A DNA stretch of 44,965 bases from Zestosphaera sp. (GCA_038843015.1 JAWBSH010000012.1:1-44965); one strand, 5' to 3'. Shown: positions 15,139 through 24,506, numbered from the stretch's first letter. Numbers and translations are program-made. Notes: a model not told the origin generated them from the sequence alone.

Positions 15139-15545
15139 AGCTAGACCACATAGGTATTGCGGTAAAGAACTTGGATGAGGCTGTGAGGTTTTATAGAGAC
15201 GTGCTAGGGCTTGAGCTCGAGGGTGTTGAGGAAGTTCCTGAAGAGAGTGTTAAGGTAGCTATGTTTAGAGTTGGTGACACACACATAGAGTTGCTTCAAG
15301 GAACTACCCCAGAGTCAGCGATAAGCAAGTTTATTGAGAAGAGGGGTGAGGGGATACACCACATAGCGGTAAGAGTTGAGGACGTAGACAAGTCTGTCGA
15401 GGTTCTCAAGAGTAGGGGTGCTGTCTTAGTTTACGACAAATCAAAGCTGGTCTCGAAGGGTTCTAGAAAAATAAACTTCGTTCACCCTAAGTCGACTGGA
15501 GGGGTCTTGCTCGAGTTAGTTGAGAGGGTGAAGCCTGGTGAGTGA
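15135..15545 (+). CDS. mce: Methylmalonyl-CoA epimerase (VOC family)
   Basis: The enzyme interconverts (R)- and (S)-methylmalonyl-CoA. The 136-residue protein shows the paired VOC modules: [19 protein letters not shown] with the first metal histidine, THIELLQGT with a metal glutamate region, [16 protein letters not shown] and [10 protein letters not shown] with the second set. Its overlap with the genes on both sides (4 bases upstream, 8 downstream) shows one transcript. GTG 15135 follows GAGGTGGGG. Confidence 0.95.
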   Translation: MKLDHIGIAVKNLDEAVRFYRDVLGLELEGVEEVPEESVKVAMFRVGDTHIELLQGTTPESAISKFIEKRGEGIHHIAVRVEDVDKSVEVLKSRGAVLVYDKSKLVSKGSRKINFVHPKSTGGVLLELVERVKPGE

Positions 15546-17217
15546 TTTAGAGAAGCTTAGAGAGAGGTTTAATGAGTGGGTTAATGAGGTTCTCCAACCT
15601 ACTATCAAGAAAGCTCCTGAGATGAAGCCTCGCTTCTTCTCGGAGGAAGGGCTGGAGATTAAGGGCCTCTACACCCCGCTAGATACTGAGGGTGTTGGGT
15701 GGGGCTACTTAGACAAGCTAGGTTTTCCCGGGGCTTACCCCTTTACTAGGGGAGTTTACCCAACCATGTATAGGGGCCGTCCATGGACTATAAGACAGTA
15801 TGCTGGGTTCGGGTCAGCTGAAGACACGAACGCTCGCTACAAGTACCTCTTAAGTATTGGACAGACAGGACTTAGCATGGCTTTCGACTTGCCTACACAG
15901 CTGGGTTTAGACCCTGATAACAAGCTAGCATGGTATGAAGTCGGTAAGGTAGGTGTTTCTATGCCTTCAGTTAATGAGATGGACTTAGTTTTTCAGGACA
16001 TCCCTATGGATAAGATCTCTACCTCCATGACTATAAACGCTACGGCTATAGAGATACTGTCTATGTATGTCGCTGTGGCGGAGTCTAGAGGGATTAGCAA
16101 GTCTCTGCTTAGAGGGACTGTCCAGAACGACATACTGAAAGAATACATAGCTAGAAACAACTACATATATCCGCCGAGGCCTTCTATGAGGTACGCGACA
16201 GACCTCATAATCTACGCGGCCAAGAACATACCTAAGTGGAACTCGATCAGTATTTCAGGATATCACTTCGAGGAAGCCGGCGCTACTCCCGCTATGGAGG
16301 TGGCTTTCACTCTGGCTGATGCTATAGAGTACGTTAAGTGGGTTCTTGAGAGGGGGATGAACGTAGATGAGTTTGCTGGTCAGCTGTCTTTCTTCTTTGC
16401 AGCCCGCACAAACATATTCGAGCAAGTAGCTAAGTTCAGAGCTGCTAGGAGGATGTGGGCTAAGATAATGAGAGACAGGTTCAACGCTAAAGACCCTAGG
16501 TCGATGATGCTCAGGTTCCACACGCAGACAGCCGGCGTGTTGCTTACTGCCCAGCAACCGCTAGTCAACCTGATTAGAACCACACTACAGGCTCTGGCCG
16601 CGGTCTTGGGAGGCACGCAGTCACTACACGTAAACTCATATGATGAGGCTCTCTCACTACCTACTGAAGAGTCTGTCAAGCTTTCTGTTAGGGTGCAGCA
16701 AGTACTGCTCTACGAGTCTGGAGTTATTGATACTGTAGACCCTCTAGGCGGTTCTTACTATATAGAGTGGCTTACCGACCAGATAGAAGAGAAAGCGTGG
16801 AAGATGATAGACGAGATCGACAGACTGGGAGGAATGATTAAAGCTATTGAGCTCGGCTACCCGCAGAGAGAGATTGCGAGAGCCGCGTACGAGTGGCAAC
16901 TGAAGGTTGAGAGAGGTGAGGTCCCTATAATAGGTGTTAACACTCTAGTTGAGGAAGAGACTCTCAATATTAAAGTCCTTAAGGTTGACCCTAAAGTTAG
17001 GGAGAGAGTCGTACTTAGGCTAGAACAGTTAAGAAAAGAGAGAGACCCTATGAAGGTCAGAGACTCTCTAAACGAACTCAGGAAAGCTGCTGAGAGAGAA
17101 GACGTGAACATATTCCCCTACATATACGAGGCAGTAAGACACAAAGCGACTTTAGGCGAGATCTCTAAGACTCTGAGAGAAGTGTGGGGAGAGTGGAGAG
17201 CTCCGGAAGTATACTGA
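15538..17217 (+). CDS. mcmA1: Methylmalonyl-CoA mutase, large (catalytic) subunit
   Basis: The large subunit carries the substrate-binding TIM barrel for the adenosylcobalamin-dependent rearrangement of (R)-methylmalonyl-CoA to succinyl-CoA. The 559-residue length is that of the stand-alone catalytic subunit without a B12 domain. Conserved stretches include YPFTRGVYPTMYRGRPWT, QYAGFGSAEDTNARYKYL, GLSMAFDLPTQLG, ISISGYHFEEAGAT, RFHTQTAGVLLTAQQP and GGTQSLHVNSYDEAL. GTG 15538 overlaps the epimerase stop. No MeaB/ArgK chaperone GTPase gene is in the window, although it often accompanies these genes. Confidence 0.97.
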   Translation: MSDLEKLRERFNEWVNEVLQPTIKKAPEMKPRFFSEEGLEIKGLYTPLDTEGVGWGYLDKLGFPGAYPFTRGVYPTMYRGRPWTIRQYAGFGSAEDTNARYKYLLSIGQTGLSMAFDLPTQLGLDPDNKLAWYEVGKVGVSMPSVNEMDLVFQDIPMDKISTSMTINATAIEILSMYVAVAESRGISKSLLRGTVQNDILKEYIARNNYIYPPRPSMRYATDLIIYAAKNIPKWNSISISGYHFEEAGATPAMEVAFTLADAIEYVKWVLERGMNVDEFAGQLSFFFAARTNIFEQVAKFRAARRMWAKIMRDRFNAKDPRSMMLRFHTQTAGVLLTAQQPLVNLIRTTLQALAAVLGGTQSLHVNSYDEALSLPTEESVKLSVRVQQVLLYESGVIDTVDPLGGSYYIEWLTDQIEEKAWKMIDEIDRLGGMIKAIELGYPQREIARAAYEWQLKVERGEVPIIGVNTLVEEETLNIKVLKVDPKVRERVVLRLEQLRKERDPMKVRDSLNELRKAAEREDVNIFPYIYEAVRHKATLGEISKTLREVWGEWRAPEVY

Positions 17218-17714
17218 AGGGAGCCACCAAACTCGAGAACACGTCAAGCAACTCTTCAAGAAGCCTCAAGTGTTTTGCGGGAATAGATGTAGTGAGTTTT
17301 AGGGGTCACTCAAACGTAAGAGCAACCCACAAAACTACTTTCGAGATAACTAAAGAGACTCACTTAACTCTTAGAGGGAACTGCATAATAGGGGTTGGTG
17401 CTGATAAGGGGTTAGCAGACTTAAGCCAAGAACTAAAACAGATTATAAGGAGCGAGAATTCCGTAGTTCTAGTGTTGCTAGTTGATGAGTTAGGCGAGTA
17501 CGACTTAGTTTTAGGTAGGGGGGACCCACGTCTCGAGTTGAGTGATGAGAAGAGAATTATTGTTAGGAAATCCACGTACGTTAGTCAAAACACGCTAGCT
17601 ATATCTTCGAGTAAGTCGGCTGCAGACCTGAAGAGAAGTTTAGTTGAGAACTTGAGGAGAGGTGTTAGTGCGAGAGCCTACATAATAGGTTTCGCAGTCT
17701 CTAAAGACTCGTGA
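17184..17714 (+). CDS. DUF371 family protein
   Basis: The core from about residue 33 matches the archaeal DUF371 family: SFRGHSNVRATHKTTFEIT, LTLRGNCIIGVGADKGLADL, a GDPRLELSDEKRIIVRKS stretch and a final NTLAISSSKSAADLKR segment. The function of this family is unknown. GTG 17184 lies inside the mutase 3' end (34-base overlap) and gives a 30-residue extension without homology; GTG 17292 would start almost at the conserved SFRGH and leave too little strand before it. The overlap links it to the mutase transcript, but the family is widespread in archaea and a functional link is not shown. Confidence 0.85.
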   Translation: MGRVESSGSILKGATKLENTSSNSSRSLKCFAGIDVVSFRGHSNVRATHKTTFEITKETHLTLRGNCIIGVGADKGLADLSQELKQIIRSENSVVLVLLVDELGEYDLVLGRGDPRLELSDEKRIIVRKSTYVSQNTLAISSSKSAADLKRSLVENLRRGVSARAYIIGFAVSKDS

Positions 17715-17808
17715 GTTTAACTCGCTTGAAATCCTTTGTTGAGTTTAGGTTGTGAAAGCTTATTTACTAGCTTTTTAAGAAATTATCAGCGAGTAGGTGA
17801 GTAAAGTA

Positions 17809-18459
17809 ATGCCTGAGTTTAAGGTGGTGGTCTCGGACCCTGAGGTCGTTAATCCCAAGCCTTTATTAGTTAAGGTGATAGGCTCTAGTGACTTGAGTTA
17901 TGGTGATGAACATAAAGAAAACAGAGTTCTGGTGGTGTGTAGGGTTAACCCAGAAACTAAGAAAGCGATTAACTCGCCTCTAGGCATAGCTACGCTCAGG
18001 ATATGGAAAAACAAAGCTAATAGAGAGAAAGTCAACCTGATAGTTAGGTTAGTTGATGATCCTTCTGTTCCTCCCGACACGGTAGTTGTTCCCTCAGCGT
18101 TTCTTTCAGAGAAGGTAGGTTCTGAGGAAGTCTTAGGCGAGGTTTTCAGAGCCCCCTCATTCCAGATAGCAGTGACTGGAGATAAAGCTAACGCGTTCAT
18201 CGGCAAGAAGATAGGTGATACAGTCCCTGCATCAGTTGTGGGGTTGTCGGCTGAGTGGAAATTACTAATAACTGGGGGTTCAGACAGCTCCGGCTTCCCA
18301 ATGATTCCCTCACTGCAGGGGGGTGTTAAGAAAGCCTTACTGCTTTCTGAGCCGCCAGGCTTCCACCCGAAGAACGAGGGGGAGAGGAGGAGGAAATTCG
18401 TTAGAGGTAACACGATAACTGAAGAGATAGTGCAGATAAACACTAAGTTAGTCCGCTAA
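17809..18459 (+). CDS. rps6e: Small ribosomal subunit protein eS6, long crenarchaeal form
   Basis: The C-terminal half has the S6e signature: NAFIGKKIGDTVPASVVG, KLLITGGSDSSGFPMIPS, LLSEPPGFHPKNEGERRRK and RGNTITEEIVQINTKLV. Between the first strand MPEFKVVVSDPEVVNPKP and this core is an insertion of about 90 residues, as in Sulfolobus S6e of similar length. ATG 17809 gives the usual MPEFK beginning; GTG 17797 is the longer alternative, and AGGTGAG at 17792-17798 lies ten bases before the ATG. Its stop overlaps the convergent UPF0179 gene by 12 bases. Confidence 0.94.
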   Translation: MPEFKVVVSDPEVVNPKPLLVKVIGSSDLSYGDEHKENRVLVVCRVNPETKKAINSPLGIATLRIWKNKANREKVNLIVRLVDDPSVPPDTVVVPSAFLSEKVGSEEVLGEVFRAPSFQIAVTGDKANAFIGKKIGDTVPASVVGLSAEWKLLITGGSDSSGFPMIPSLQGGVKKALLLSEPPGFHPKNEGERRRKFVRGNTITEEIVQINTKLVR

Positions 18460-18885
18460 GATAGCCTCAACTAAGACCATAGACTCTTTAGAGGTCCTGC
18501 AGTCAACTCTCTCTTTAACTCTAACGACCTTGACTGACGCGTTATTCTTCAGGTATTCGGCACTGCAGAAAGTGCGGTAGGGGCACTTAATTTCGTTGCA
18601 TTCAATCATTTTGTGAGTGAATTTAAGTCCTTCTAAAGCTAGCCTCTTAGGTATTACTAGTAGTATAGGTCTTTCCTCAACTTCTACTGTAGTTACGTGC
18701 CCGTAGAGCTTGCAAGGATTCTTAATATTAGTAACTCTAGTTACTTCGTAGAGGTGGTTAGGCTTTAGCTTGTCTAGGCAGACAGGCTTCAACCTACACT
18801 TCAAGCACTCTTCAGACGGTTGCCCGTGAATGAACCTAAACCCCTCTCTAGCTACCAAGTGATTAAGCAACGTTATTATAGGCAT
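18448..18885 (-). CDS. UPF0179 family protein
   Basis: The 145-residue product matches archaeal UPF0179: an ECLKCRLKPVCLDKLKPNHLYEV segment, NPCKLYGHVTTVEVEE, and IECNEIKCPYRTFCSAEY. Seven or more cysteines in C-x2-C and similar spacings suggest metal or Fe-S binding, but the function is unknown. ATG 18885 gives the normal length; the frame is open to ATG 18978, which overlaps the pcm stop by 11 bases and would add 31 residues without homology. A TTTATTA about 18 bases before ATG 18885 supports the short form as leaderless. Confidence 0.82.
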   Translation of the reverse strand: MPIITLLNHLVAREGFRFIHGQPSEECLKCRLKPVCLDKLKPNHLYEVTRVTNIKNPCKLYGHVTTVEVEERPILLVIPKRLALEGLKFTHKMIECNEIKCPYRTFCSAEYLKNNASVKVVRVKERVDCRTSKESMVLVEAILAD

Positions 18886-18967
18886 CTCCTCATAGCACCC
18901 TAATAAAGTATCTTGAGTAAGCACCTTAATTAGGTTTTTGGAGGTTAAGTAGCGTGAGTATCTTAAC

Positions 18968-19666
18968 TCACTTATCAAGCCAGAAATCTTTCTTGAACCC
19001 GTACTCGCCTAAGAGCGGGACGAAAACACAAGGTACTGAGTCTTCTACGTGTAGGGAGCCTCCCCTCTTCTCGATTATTTTGAGAGTCTGCACGTACATG
19101 TCGCCGACAGGTATTACTATCCGCCCCCCTTCCTTGAGTTGAGATATGAGGGGTTCAGGCACTTTAGGAGCTGCTGCAGTAACTATTATTCTGTCGTAAG
19201 GTGCTGCTTCTTCATACCCTCTACTCCCGTCACCTACTACTACTGTCACGTAGTGTGAGTAGCTCGTCCTCCTCAGGTTCTCTTCCGCGAACTTAGCTAG
19301 TTCCGGCACTATCTCTATAGTCCATACATGCCCTTCAGGCTTGACTATCTCAGCTATGATTGCTGCTTGGTAGCCACTCCCAGCCCCGATTTCCAGGACT
19401 TTATTGCCTCGAGAAGGCTTGAGAGCTTCAGTCATTATAGCGACCATGTGGGGGGCGCTGATGGTTTGCCCGTAACCTATTGAGAGCGGGGTGTCTAAGT
19501 ATGCTAGCTCCCTATACCTTAACGGAACAAACTCTTCTCTAGGGACAGAAAGCATAGCTCTAATAACTTCTTCACTCTTAAGTATACCCTCTTCTATCAA
19601 CGACTTAACAAGCTTTTCTCTCTTCGCTCTAAACACCTCATCAACACTTGCGGACTCAACCATCAT
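18968..19666 (-). CDS. pcm: Protein-L-isoaspartate O-methyltransferase
   Basis: PCMT uses SAM to methylate isoaspartyl residues and start their repair, useful at high temperature. The 232-residue protein has YLDTPLSIGYGQTISAPHMV (substrate loop), VLEIGAGSGYQAAIIAE (motif I), VVVGDGSRGYEEAAPYDRI and GGRIVIPVG. ATG 19666 is directly followed by a second ATG (19663). The promoter region toward the divergent gene at 19.8 kb contains TTTAAACAACTTAAATAC around 19679-19695. Confidence 0.96.
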   Translation of the reverse strand: MMVESASVDEVFRAKREKLVKSLIEEGILKSEEVIRAMLSVPREEFVPLRYRELAYLDTPLSIGYGQTISAPHMVAIMTEALKPSRGNKVLEIGAGSGYQAAIIAEIVKPEGHVWTIEIVPELAKFAEENLRRTSYSHYVTVVVGDGSRGYEEAAPYDRIIVTAAAPKVPEPLISQLKEGGRIVIPVGDMYVQTLKIIEKRGGSLHVEDSVPCVFVPLLGEYGFKKDFWLDK

Positions 19667-19816
19667 AATGAATTATCCTTTAAACAACTTAAATACTGAG
19701 GTAGGGCGAGAGAACGGGAATAACGCAGGTAAGTCTTCTTAAGCTGGCTTAATCTTTGATAACGCGAGTTGAAGACTTAATAGTTCCGCGACTCAACACT
19801 ACTTGAGGTAGTTGAG

Positions 19817-20678
19817 TTGGATGGTTTGCCGAGTTTTAGTGATTTGCTCTGGTTTTTCTTTATTATCTGGATATTCGTTAGCTTCATGTATCCTCAGCTA
19901 AGATACTCTTCACTCAGGAATGCCCGTGTATCGATAATAAGAAGTCTTGAGAGCTACTACAACACTAAAGTCATAACTTTGATTCACAGACACGAAAGAA
20001 TAACTCTTTTCGGCATACTGCTCTATAAATTCATAAATATTGAAGACTATGAAGAGATTTTGCGCGCTATAAGAAGTACCCCGCCTGACAGGAGCATAAT
20101 GCTGATAATCCATACTCCAGGCGGCTTAATGCTGGCTGCTTCTCAGATAGCGCTGGCTCTTAAGAGGCACGCGAGTAAGAAGATCGTGGTCGTACCACAC
20201 TAAACTATGATTGGAGGACTCTCATAGCTTTAGTTACTGACGAGTTCTGGATAGACCCAGAACGGTTTTAGGTCCTGTAGACCCGCAAATAAGTACTCAG
20301 ACAGGTTCTTTACCAGCCCCCTCAATAATTAAGGTAGTTAAGGAGAAAGGTGTTGAGAAAGTCAGTGACGAGACTTTAGTTCTTGCTGACATAGCTGAGA
20401 AAGCTCTAAACCAGACTAAAGACCTAGTGAGGAAGTTACTCGAGAACAAGCTTCCTGAGGACAAGATCGAGTTAGTCATAGACAAACTCGTGATGGGGAG
20501 GCACACGCACGACTGGCCAATAACTGCTGAAGAACTTAAAGAGCTAGGACTTAACGTAAAGACAGAGATACCTCCAGCAATATATAGTTTGATGTCGCTG
20601 TACCCGCAAGAAGCTATGAGGAGGCCTGCTGTAGAGTATCTCCCAACTGAGCCGCGTAGGGTTCAGAAACAGCTTTAA
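19817..20678 (+). pseudogene. ClpP-class membrane serine peptidase (SDH/SppA-like), broken at the active site
   Basis: The two halves read as one protein of the SDH_protease (PF01972) type. Residues from TTG 19817 give a membrane helix (DLLWFFFIIWIFVSFMYP), then LIIHTPGGLMLAASQIALAL and KKIVVVPH. Here a TAA (20201-20203) replaces the expected tyrosine codon. Single missing bases follow around 20213-20222 and 20260-20268. After that the frame is open again as GPVDPQI...to PTEPRRVQKQL and TAA 20678. In addition the expected catalytic SGG reads IGG. Three reading-frame lesions plus loss of the nucleophile within 70 bases, in an otherwise intact gene, indicate a recent pseudogene or an assembly error cluster. 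Confidence 0.85.
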
Positions 20679-20751
20679 TAAGTCATAACACGCTGGAAGT
20701 GCAGTATCGAGTTTTTAGGGTGTGAAGAGCGGGCAGTCTTCTCGAGTGTGG

Positions 20752-21810
20752 CTAGTCAATAACTTCAGTTTCTTTAGCTAGTTTTTCTGCTGCTTCGTAA
20801 GTCAGGCCGCTCTCACCGAGGATCGTGTATCTCTCTGTTCTTATTTTGTGAGCTATTGTTAGAGCGTTTATAATGTCAACGTCTCTGACTCCCAGTTCTT
20901 TAGCTGTTGTAGGTAGTCCTACTTTCTTCAAGACTTTCTTTATTTTTCGCCATTCTATCCCGTGGAGGTATGACATCATTATCGCTCCAACCCCTACTTG
21001 CTCCCCGTGTAGTGCTGGGTAGTTGGCTATGTAGTCTAGCGCGTGACTAAATAAGTGTTCAGAGCCGCTTGCTGGTCTAGAACTCCCAGCGATACACATA
21101 GCTACTGAGGAGCTTATGAGTCCTTCTACTATGACTCGCACGCCTTCTATAGAGAGCTTAGATATGAGGTCAGAGTAGTTCACTACGTGTTTTGCTGAGA
21201 GTAGTGCTAGCTGTGCTGAGTAGTCCCCGTAGTACTCGCCTTTAAGTCTGTGAGCAAGCCTCCAGTCTAAGACTGCAGTGAATTTAGCTATTAAGTCTCC
21301 GGCGCCGGCCTTAATTACTCTGCTGGGTGCTGAAGTTATTATGTTTAAGTCTGCTATGACTGCTACGGGTGGCTTAGCCAGTACTGAGGTGATTTTGCCG
21401 CCTCCCCTGAGTGAGGCGAAGGGTGAGGCTATCCCGTCATGAGAAGACGTTGTAGGGACGCTCATGAATGGGATTCCTGAAGATGCTGAGAGGTACTTAG
21501 CTATGTCTATTGTTTTGCCGCCGCCCAACCCTATTATTAAGTCTGGTGAGAAGCTGTTTAGTGTTTCGTGGAGGCTTTCTGCCTCGCTTAGGGTAGGTTT
21601 ATAGACTTTACTTACTTCATAGCTTACGTTACTTGAGGACATCATCTCTTCTACTGTGCCTCCTATCAACCCCCAGACGTTAGGTCCTGTTATTATGAGG
21701 ACTTTCTTACCTAGTCTGAGTTCCTGAATAACTTTAGGGATTTGCCACACTACGTTCTCTCCGACAACTATTTTCTTAGGTAAGTCAATCACATGAGGTT
21801 CTCTCCTCAA
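20752..21810 (-). CDS. egsA: sn-Glycerol-1-phosphate dehydrogenase
   Basis: This enzyme reduces dihydroxyacetone phosphate to sn-glycerol 1-phosphate, the stereochemical hallmark of archaeal membrane lipids. The 352-residue protein has LIIGLGGGKTIDIAKYLS (NAD(P) site), SVPTTSSHDGIASPFAS, AGAGDLIAKFTAVLDWRLA (zinc aspartate) and SGSEHLFSHALD plus LHGEQVGVGAIMM (zinc histidines). All four conserved blocks are present, so it should be active. It is transcribed leftward and diverges from the proteasome operon. Confidence 0.97.
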   Translation of the reverse strand: MRREPHVIDLPKKIVVGENVVWQIPKVIQELRLGKKVLIITGPNVWGLIGGTVEEMMSSSNVSYEVSKVYKPTLSEAESLHETLNSFSPDLIIGLGGGKTIDIAKYLSASSGIPFMSVPTTSSHDGIASPFASLRGGGKITSVLAKPPVAVIADLNIITSAPSRVIKAGAGDLIAKFTAVLDWRLAHRLKGEYYGDYSAQLALLSAKHVVNYSDLISKLSIEGVRVIVEGLISSSVAMCIAGSSRPASGSEHLFSHALDYIANYPALHGEQVGVGAIMMSYLHGIEWRKIKKVLKKVGLPTTAKELGVRDVDIINALTIAHKIRTERYTILGESGLTYEAAEKLAKETEVID

Positions 21811-21919
21811 ACCATCACCTAAGATTAAACTTATTACTGCTGAAAATATATTTCCATGTAGTAGGGGGTCGTGATCTACTTAAAAGACCTTGTAACTTAA
21901 GAAGTTTAGGTGATGGCAT

Positions 21920-22513
21920 GTGAGTGTTTTACACGGGACAACTACAGTCGGCTTGAAGTTGAGAGATTCCGTGGTGGTGGCTGCAGACAAGAGAGCTAGT
22001 CAGGGGTACTTCATAGCTCACAAGAGGGTTAGGAAGATTATTAAGATTGATGACCACGTAGTAATGTCTATAGCTGGGTTAGTAGCGGACGCGCAGATAC
22101 TTGCTTCACAACTCCAGTATCTAGCAAGGAAATACAAGTATGAGGAGGGGGTTCAAGTACCTGTCAGAACTCTAGTCTCTTACTTAGGTCTCTTACTAAA
22201 TACTTACAAGTACTTCCCGTTTGAGGTTCAGTTAATTATAGGTGGGTACGACACTGAGCCGAGACTATACGCTGTGCAGTGGTTCGGCGACTACACTGAG
22301 GAAAACTATGCTGTGACAGGGTCTGGAAGCCCCGTAGCTATAGGCTTGATAGAGAGTAGGTACTCGGCAGACCTCAGTGTTGATGAAGCTATTAAGCTAG
22401 CGTTAGAAGCTATCAGAGCATCAACTAGGAGAGACGTGTTTAGTGGTGAGGGCGTAGACGTGGCTGTAGTGAGGAAAGGTTCTGTCGAGATAAGTACTTA
22501 CAGCTTGTGGTAG
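21920..22513 (+). CDS. psmB: Proteasome beta subunit
   Basis: The 197-residue protein is a 20S proteasome catalytic subunit. The short propeptide MSVLHG ends at a TTTVGL sequence, so Thr7 would become the N-terminal nucleophile after self-cleavage. The lysine in VVAADKRAS and the SGSPVAIGLIES segment complete the active site. Crenarchaea usually have two beta subunits and this is the catalytically competent type by sequence. GTG 21920 follows GTGATGGCATGTGAG; the TATA-like CTTAAAAGACC lies near 21880. The 3' end overlaps the longest FttA frame. Confidence 0.96.
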   Translation: MSVLHGTTTVGLKLRDSVVVAADKRASQGYFIAHKRVRKIIKIDDHVVMSIAGLVADAQILASQLQYLARKYKYEEGVQVPVRTLVSYLGLLLNTYKYFPFEVQLIIGGYDTEPRLYAVQWFGDYTEENYAVTGSGSPVAIGLIESRYSADLSVDEAIKLALEAIRASTRRDVFSGEGVDVAVVRKGSVEISTYSLW

Positions 22514-22524
22514 GGGGTTATTTA

Positions 22525-24468
22525 GTGGCTTTAATAGATAAGGTTAGACTGAAGATTTTAGAAGAGATATACAAGAATATACCTCCCGAGGCAGGACTAA
22601 CTAAGATAGAGTTTGAAGGTCCTGAGATAGCTATATACTTGAGAGACGTGAAGAGTGTTTTAGAGAAAGAAGAACTGATTAAGTCTATAGCGAAAATCAT
22701 AAAGAAGAGGGTAGTAGTCAGGGTTGATGAGTCTTCACGTAAAGACTTTAGTGATGCTCTGGAAATAATACTTAATGAAGTGCCGCCCGACCTAGGCTTA
22801 ACCAAGGAAGACGTGACTTTCGACGAGGTCTTGGGGGAAGTCATAATCAAGACTACTAACCCAACAGCTTTCTTCAAAGATAAGCGCCAGCTATATAACA
22901 AGATATTCATGGAGACTGGGTGGAGGCCCCGCATACTCAGGAAGCCGCCGCTAAGGTCTTCGATTCTGGAGTCGACGGTGAAGTACTTAATATCGCAGTC
23001 AGAAGCTAGGAGGAAGATACTCAGGAGTGTTGGTGATAGGATACATAGAGACACTTTATTTAAAGACCCGTACGTGAGGATAACTGCTTTAGGAGGTTTT
23101 CAGGAGGTAGGGCGTTCATCGATACTTCTCGAGACACAGGAGTCTAAGATATTACTAGACTTCGGGTATAATCCCTCCGCACCAACACTTAAGCAGTCTA
23201 TGCCTAGGCTAGACGTAGCTAACATACCTGTAGAAGATATTGACGCTGTAGTAGTTACTCACGCGCACTTAGATCACTGCGGTTTAGTACCGCTACTCTT
23301 TAAGTTTGGTTATGAGGGGCCTGTGTACGCTACTGAAGCTACTAGAGACTTGATGATCTTGCTTCAGCTAGACTTGCTCGACATATCTAAGCGTGAGGGC
23401 AAGCCACTACCCTTCGACTTGCAAGACGTTCATAAGGCGCTACTGCATACAGTGACTCTGAAGTACGGTGAAGTCACTGACATAGCTCCTGACGTGAGAC
23501 TCACTTTTTATAGGGCTGGGCACATACTCGGTTCAGCTATTGCGCACCTACACATAGGTGTGGGTCTGCACAACATAGTCTACACTAGTGATTTCAAGTA
23601 CGGGAAGACTAGACTACTTGATGAAGCACACACAGAGTTCCCGAGAGTCGATACTCTCTTGATGGAGTCTACTTACGGGAACGCCACGCAGTTGCCTAGA
23701 GATGAGGCGGAGGCTAAGTTCGTGGACGTGATTAACAGGACTCTCCAGAGGAAGGGTAAGGTACTCATACCTACTCTCGCGGTTGGTAGAGCTCAGGAAG
23801 TGCTGGCTATCCTGGCGACAGCTATGGACGAGGGTAAGATACCTGAGACACCAGTGTATGTGGAGGGCATGATAAATGAGGTGACAGCTATACACACGGC
23901 CTACCCAGACTTGCTATCAAGCGAGATACGCAACCTGATAAATGAGGGTAGGAATCCCTTCCTCCATAAAGCATTCAAGGTTGTTGAGCCTGGGAAGGCT
24001 AGAGTAGAGATAGTAGATTCTGACGAGCCAGCCGTAATACTAGCTACGTCAGGCATGCTCACAGGCGGTCCTGCAGTAGAGTACTTCAAGATCATGGCTT
24101 CAGACCCTAAGAACACTATACTATTCGTTAATTACCAGGTTGAGGGTACTCTAGGGCGTAAAGTTAAAGACGGTGTTAAGAACGTGAATCTAGTAGTAGA
24201 AGACAAGCTAGAGACTATAACTATAAACATGGAGGTAGAAGCTATAGAAGGATTTTCCGGGCATTCAGACCAGAATCAGCTACTCGCTTATCTAGAGAGC
24301 TTAACTCCTAAGCCGAAGAAGATAATACTGAATCACGGCGAGCCTGAAGCTACTAACAAGCTCTACAGCCTCATAGAAGAACGCAAGAAGAAGAACAGGT
24401 CTCTCATCCCGGCAACTACGGAAGTTTATAAGCCTAGAGTACTCGACTCGCTAGCGCTAGTTGTTTGA
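22525..24468 (+). CDS. fttA: Transcription termination ribonuclease FttA (aCPSF1), KH and beta-CASP domains
   Basis: FttA is the archaeal CPSF73 homologue that cleaves nascent RNA and terminates transcription. The 647-residue protein has two N-terminal KH-like domains (about residues 1-145), then a metallo-beta-lactamase core with VVVTHAHLDHCG, YRAGHILGSAIAHL and YTSDFKYG, and the beta-CASP part with LIPTLAVGRAQEVL, ATSGMLTGGPAVEYF, EGFSGHSDQNQL and IILNHGEP. All zinc ligands are visible. GTG 22525 is chosen because GGGGGT (22513-22518) lies 6 bases upstream; GTG 22507 overlaps psmB and would add six residues. Confidence 0.95.
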   Translation: MALIDKVRLKILEEIYKNIPPEAGLTKIEFEGPEIAIYLRDVKSVLEKEELIKSIAKIIKKRVVVRVDESSRKDFSDALEIILNEVPPDLGLTKEDVTFDEVLGEVIIKTTNPTAFFKDKRQLYNKIFMETGWRPRILRKPPLRSSILESTVKYLISQSEARRKILRSVGDRIHRDTLFKDPYVRITALGGFQEVGRSSILLETQESKILLDFGYNPSAPTLKQSMPRLDVANIPVEDIDAVVVTHAHLDHCGLVPLLFKFGYEGPVYATEATRDLMILLQLDLLDISKREGKPLPFDLQDVHKALLHTVTLKYGEVTDIAPDVRLTFYRAGHILGSAIAHLHIGVGLHNIVYTSDFKYGKTRLLDEAHTEFPRVDTLLMESTYGNATQLPRDEAEAKFVDVINRTLQRKGKVLIPTLAVGRAQEVLAILATAMDEGKIPETPVYVEGMINEVTAIHTAYPDLLSSEIRNLINEGRNPFLHKAFKVVEPGKARVEIVDSDEPAVILATSGMLTGGPAVEYFKIMASDPKNTILFVNYQVEGTLGRKVKDGVKNVNLVVEDKLETITINMEVEAIEGFSGHSDQNQLLAYLESLTPKPKKIILNHGEPEATNKLYSLIEERKKKNRSLIPATTEVYKPRVLDSLALVV

Positions 24469-24506
24469 GTGACTCAGTATTTAATATTTTTGAATTCTAT
24501 TATAAC

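Noticed and set aside
17898-18443. Long open frame (181 codons) antisense to eS6.
   Set aside because: It is the shadow of the strongly coding eS6 frame; low-complexity Ser/Thr/Pro composition and no family match.
22518-23054. Long open frame antisense to the 5' part of fttA.
   Set aside because: Shadow frame rich in Ser/Leu; the sense strand encodes clear KH domains.
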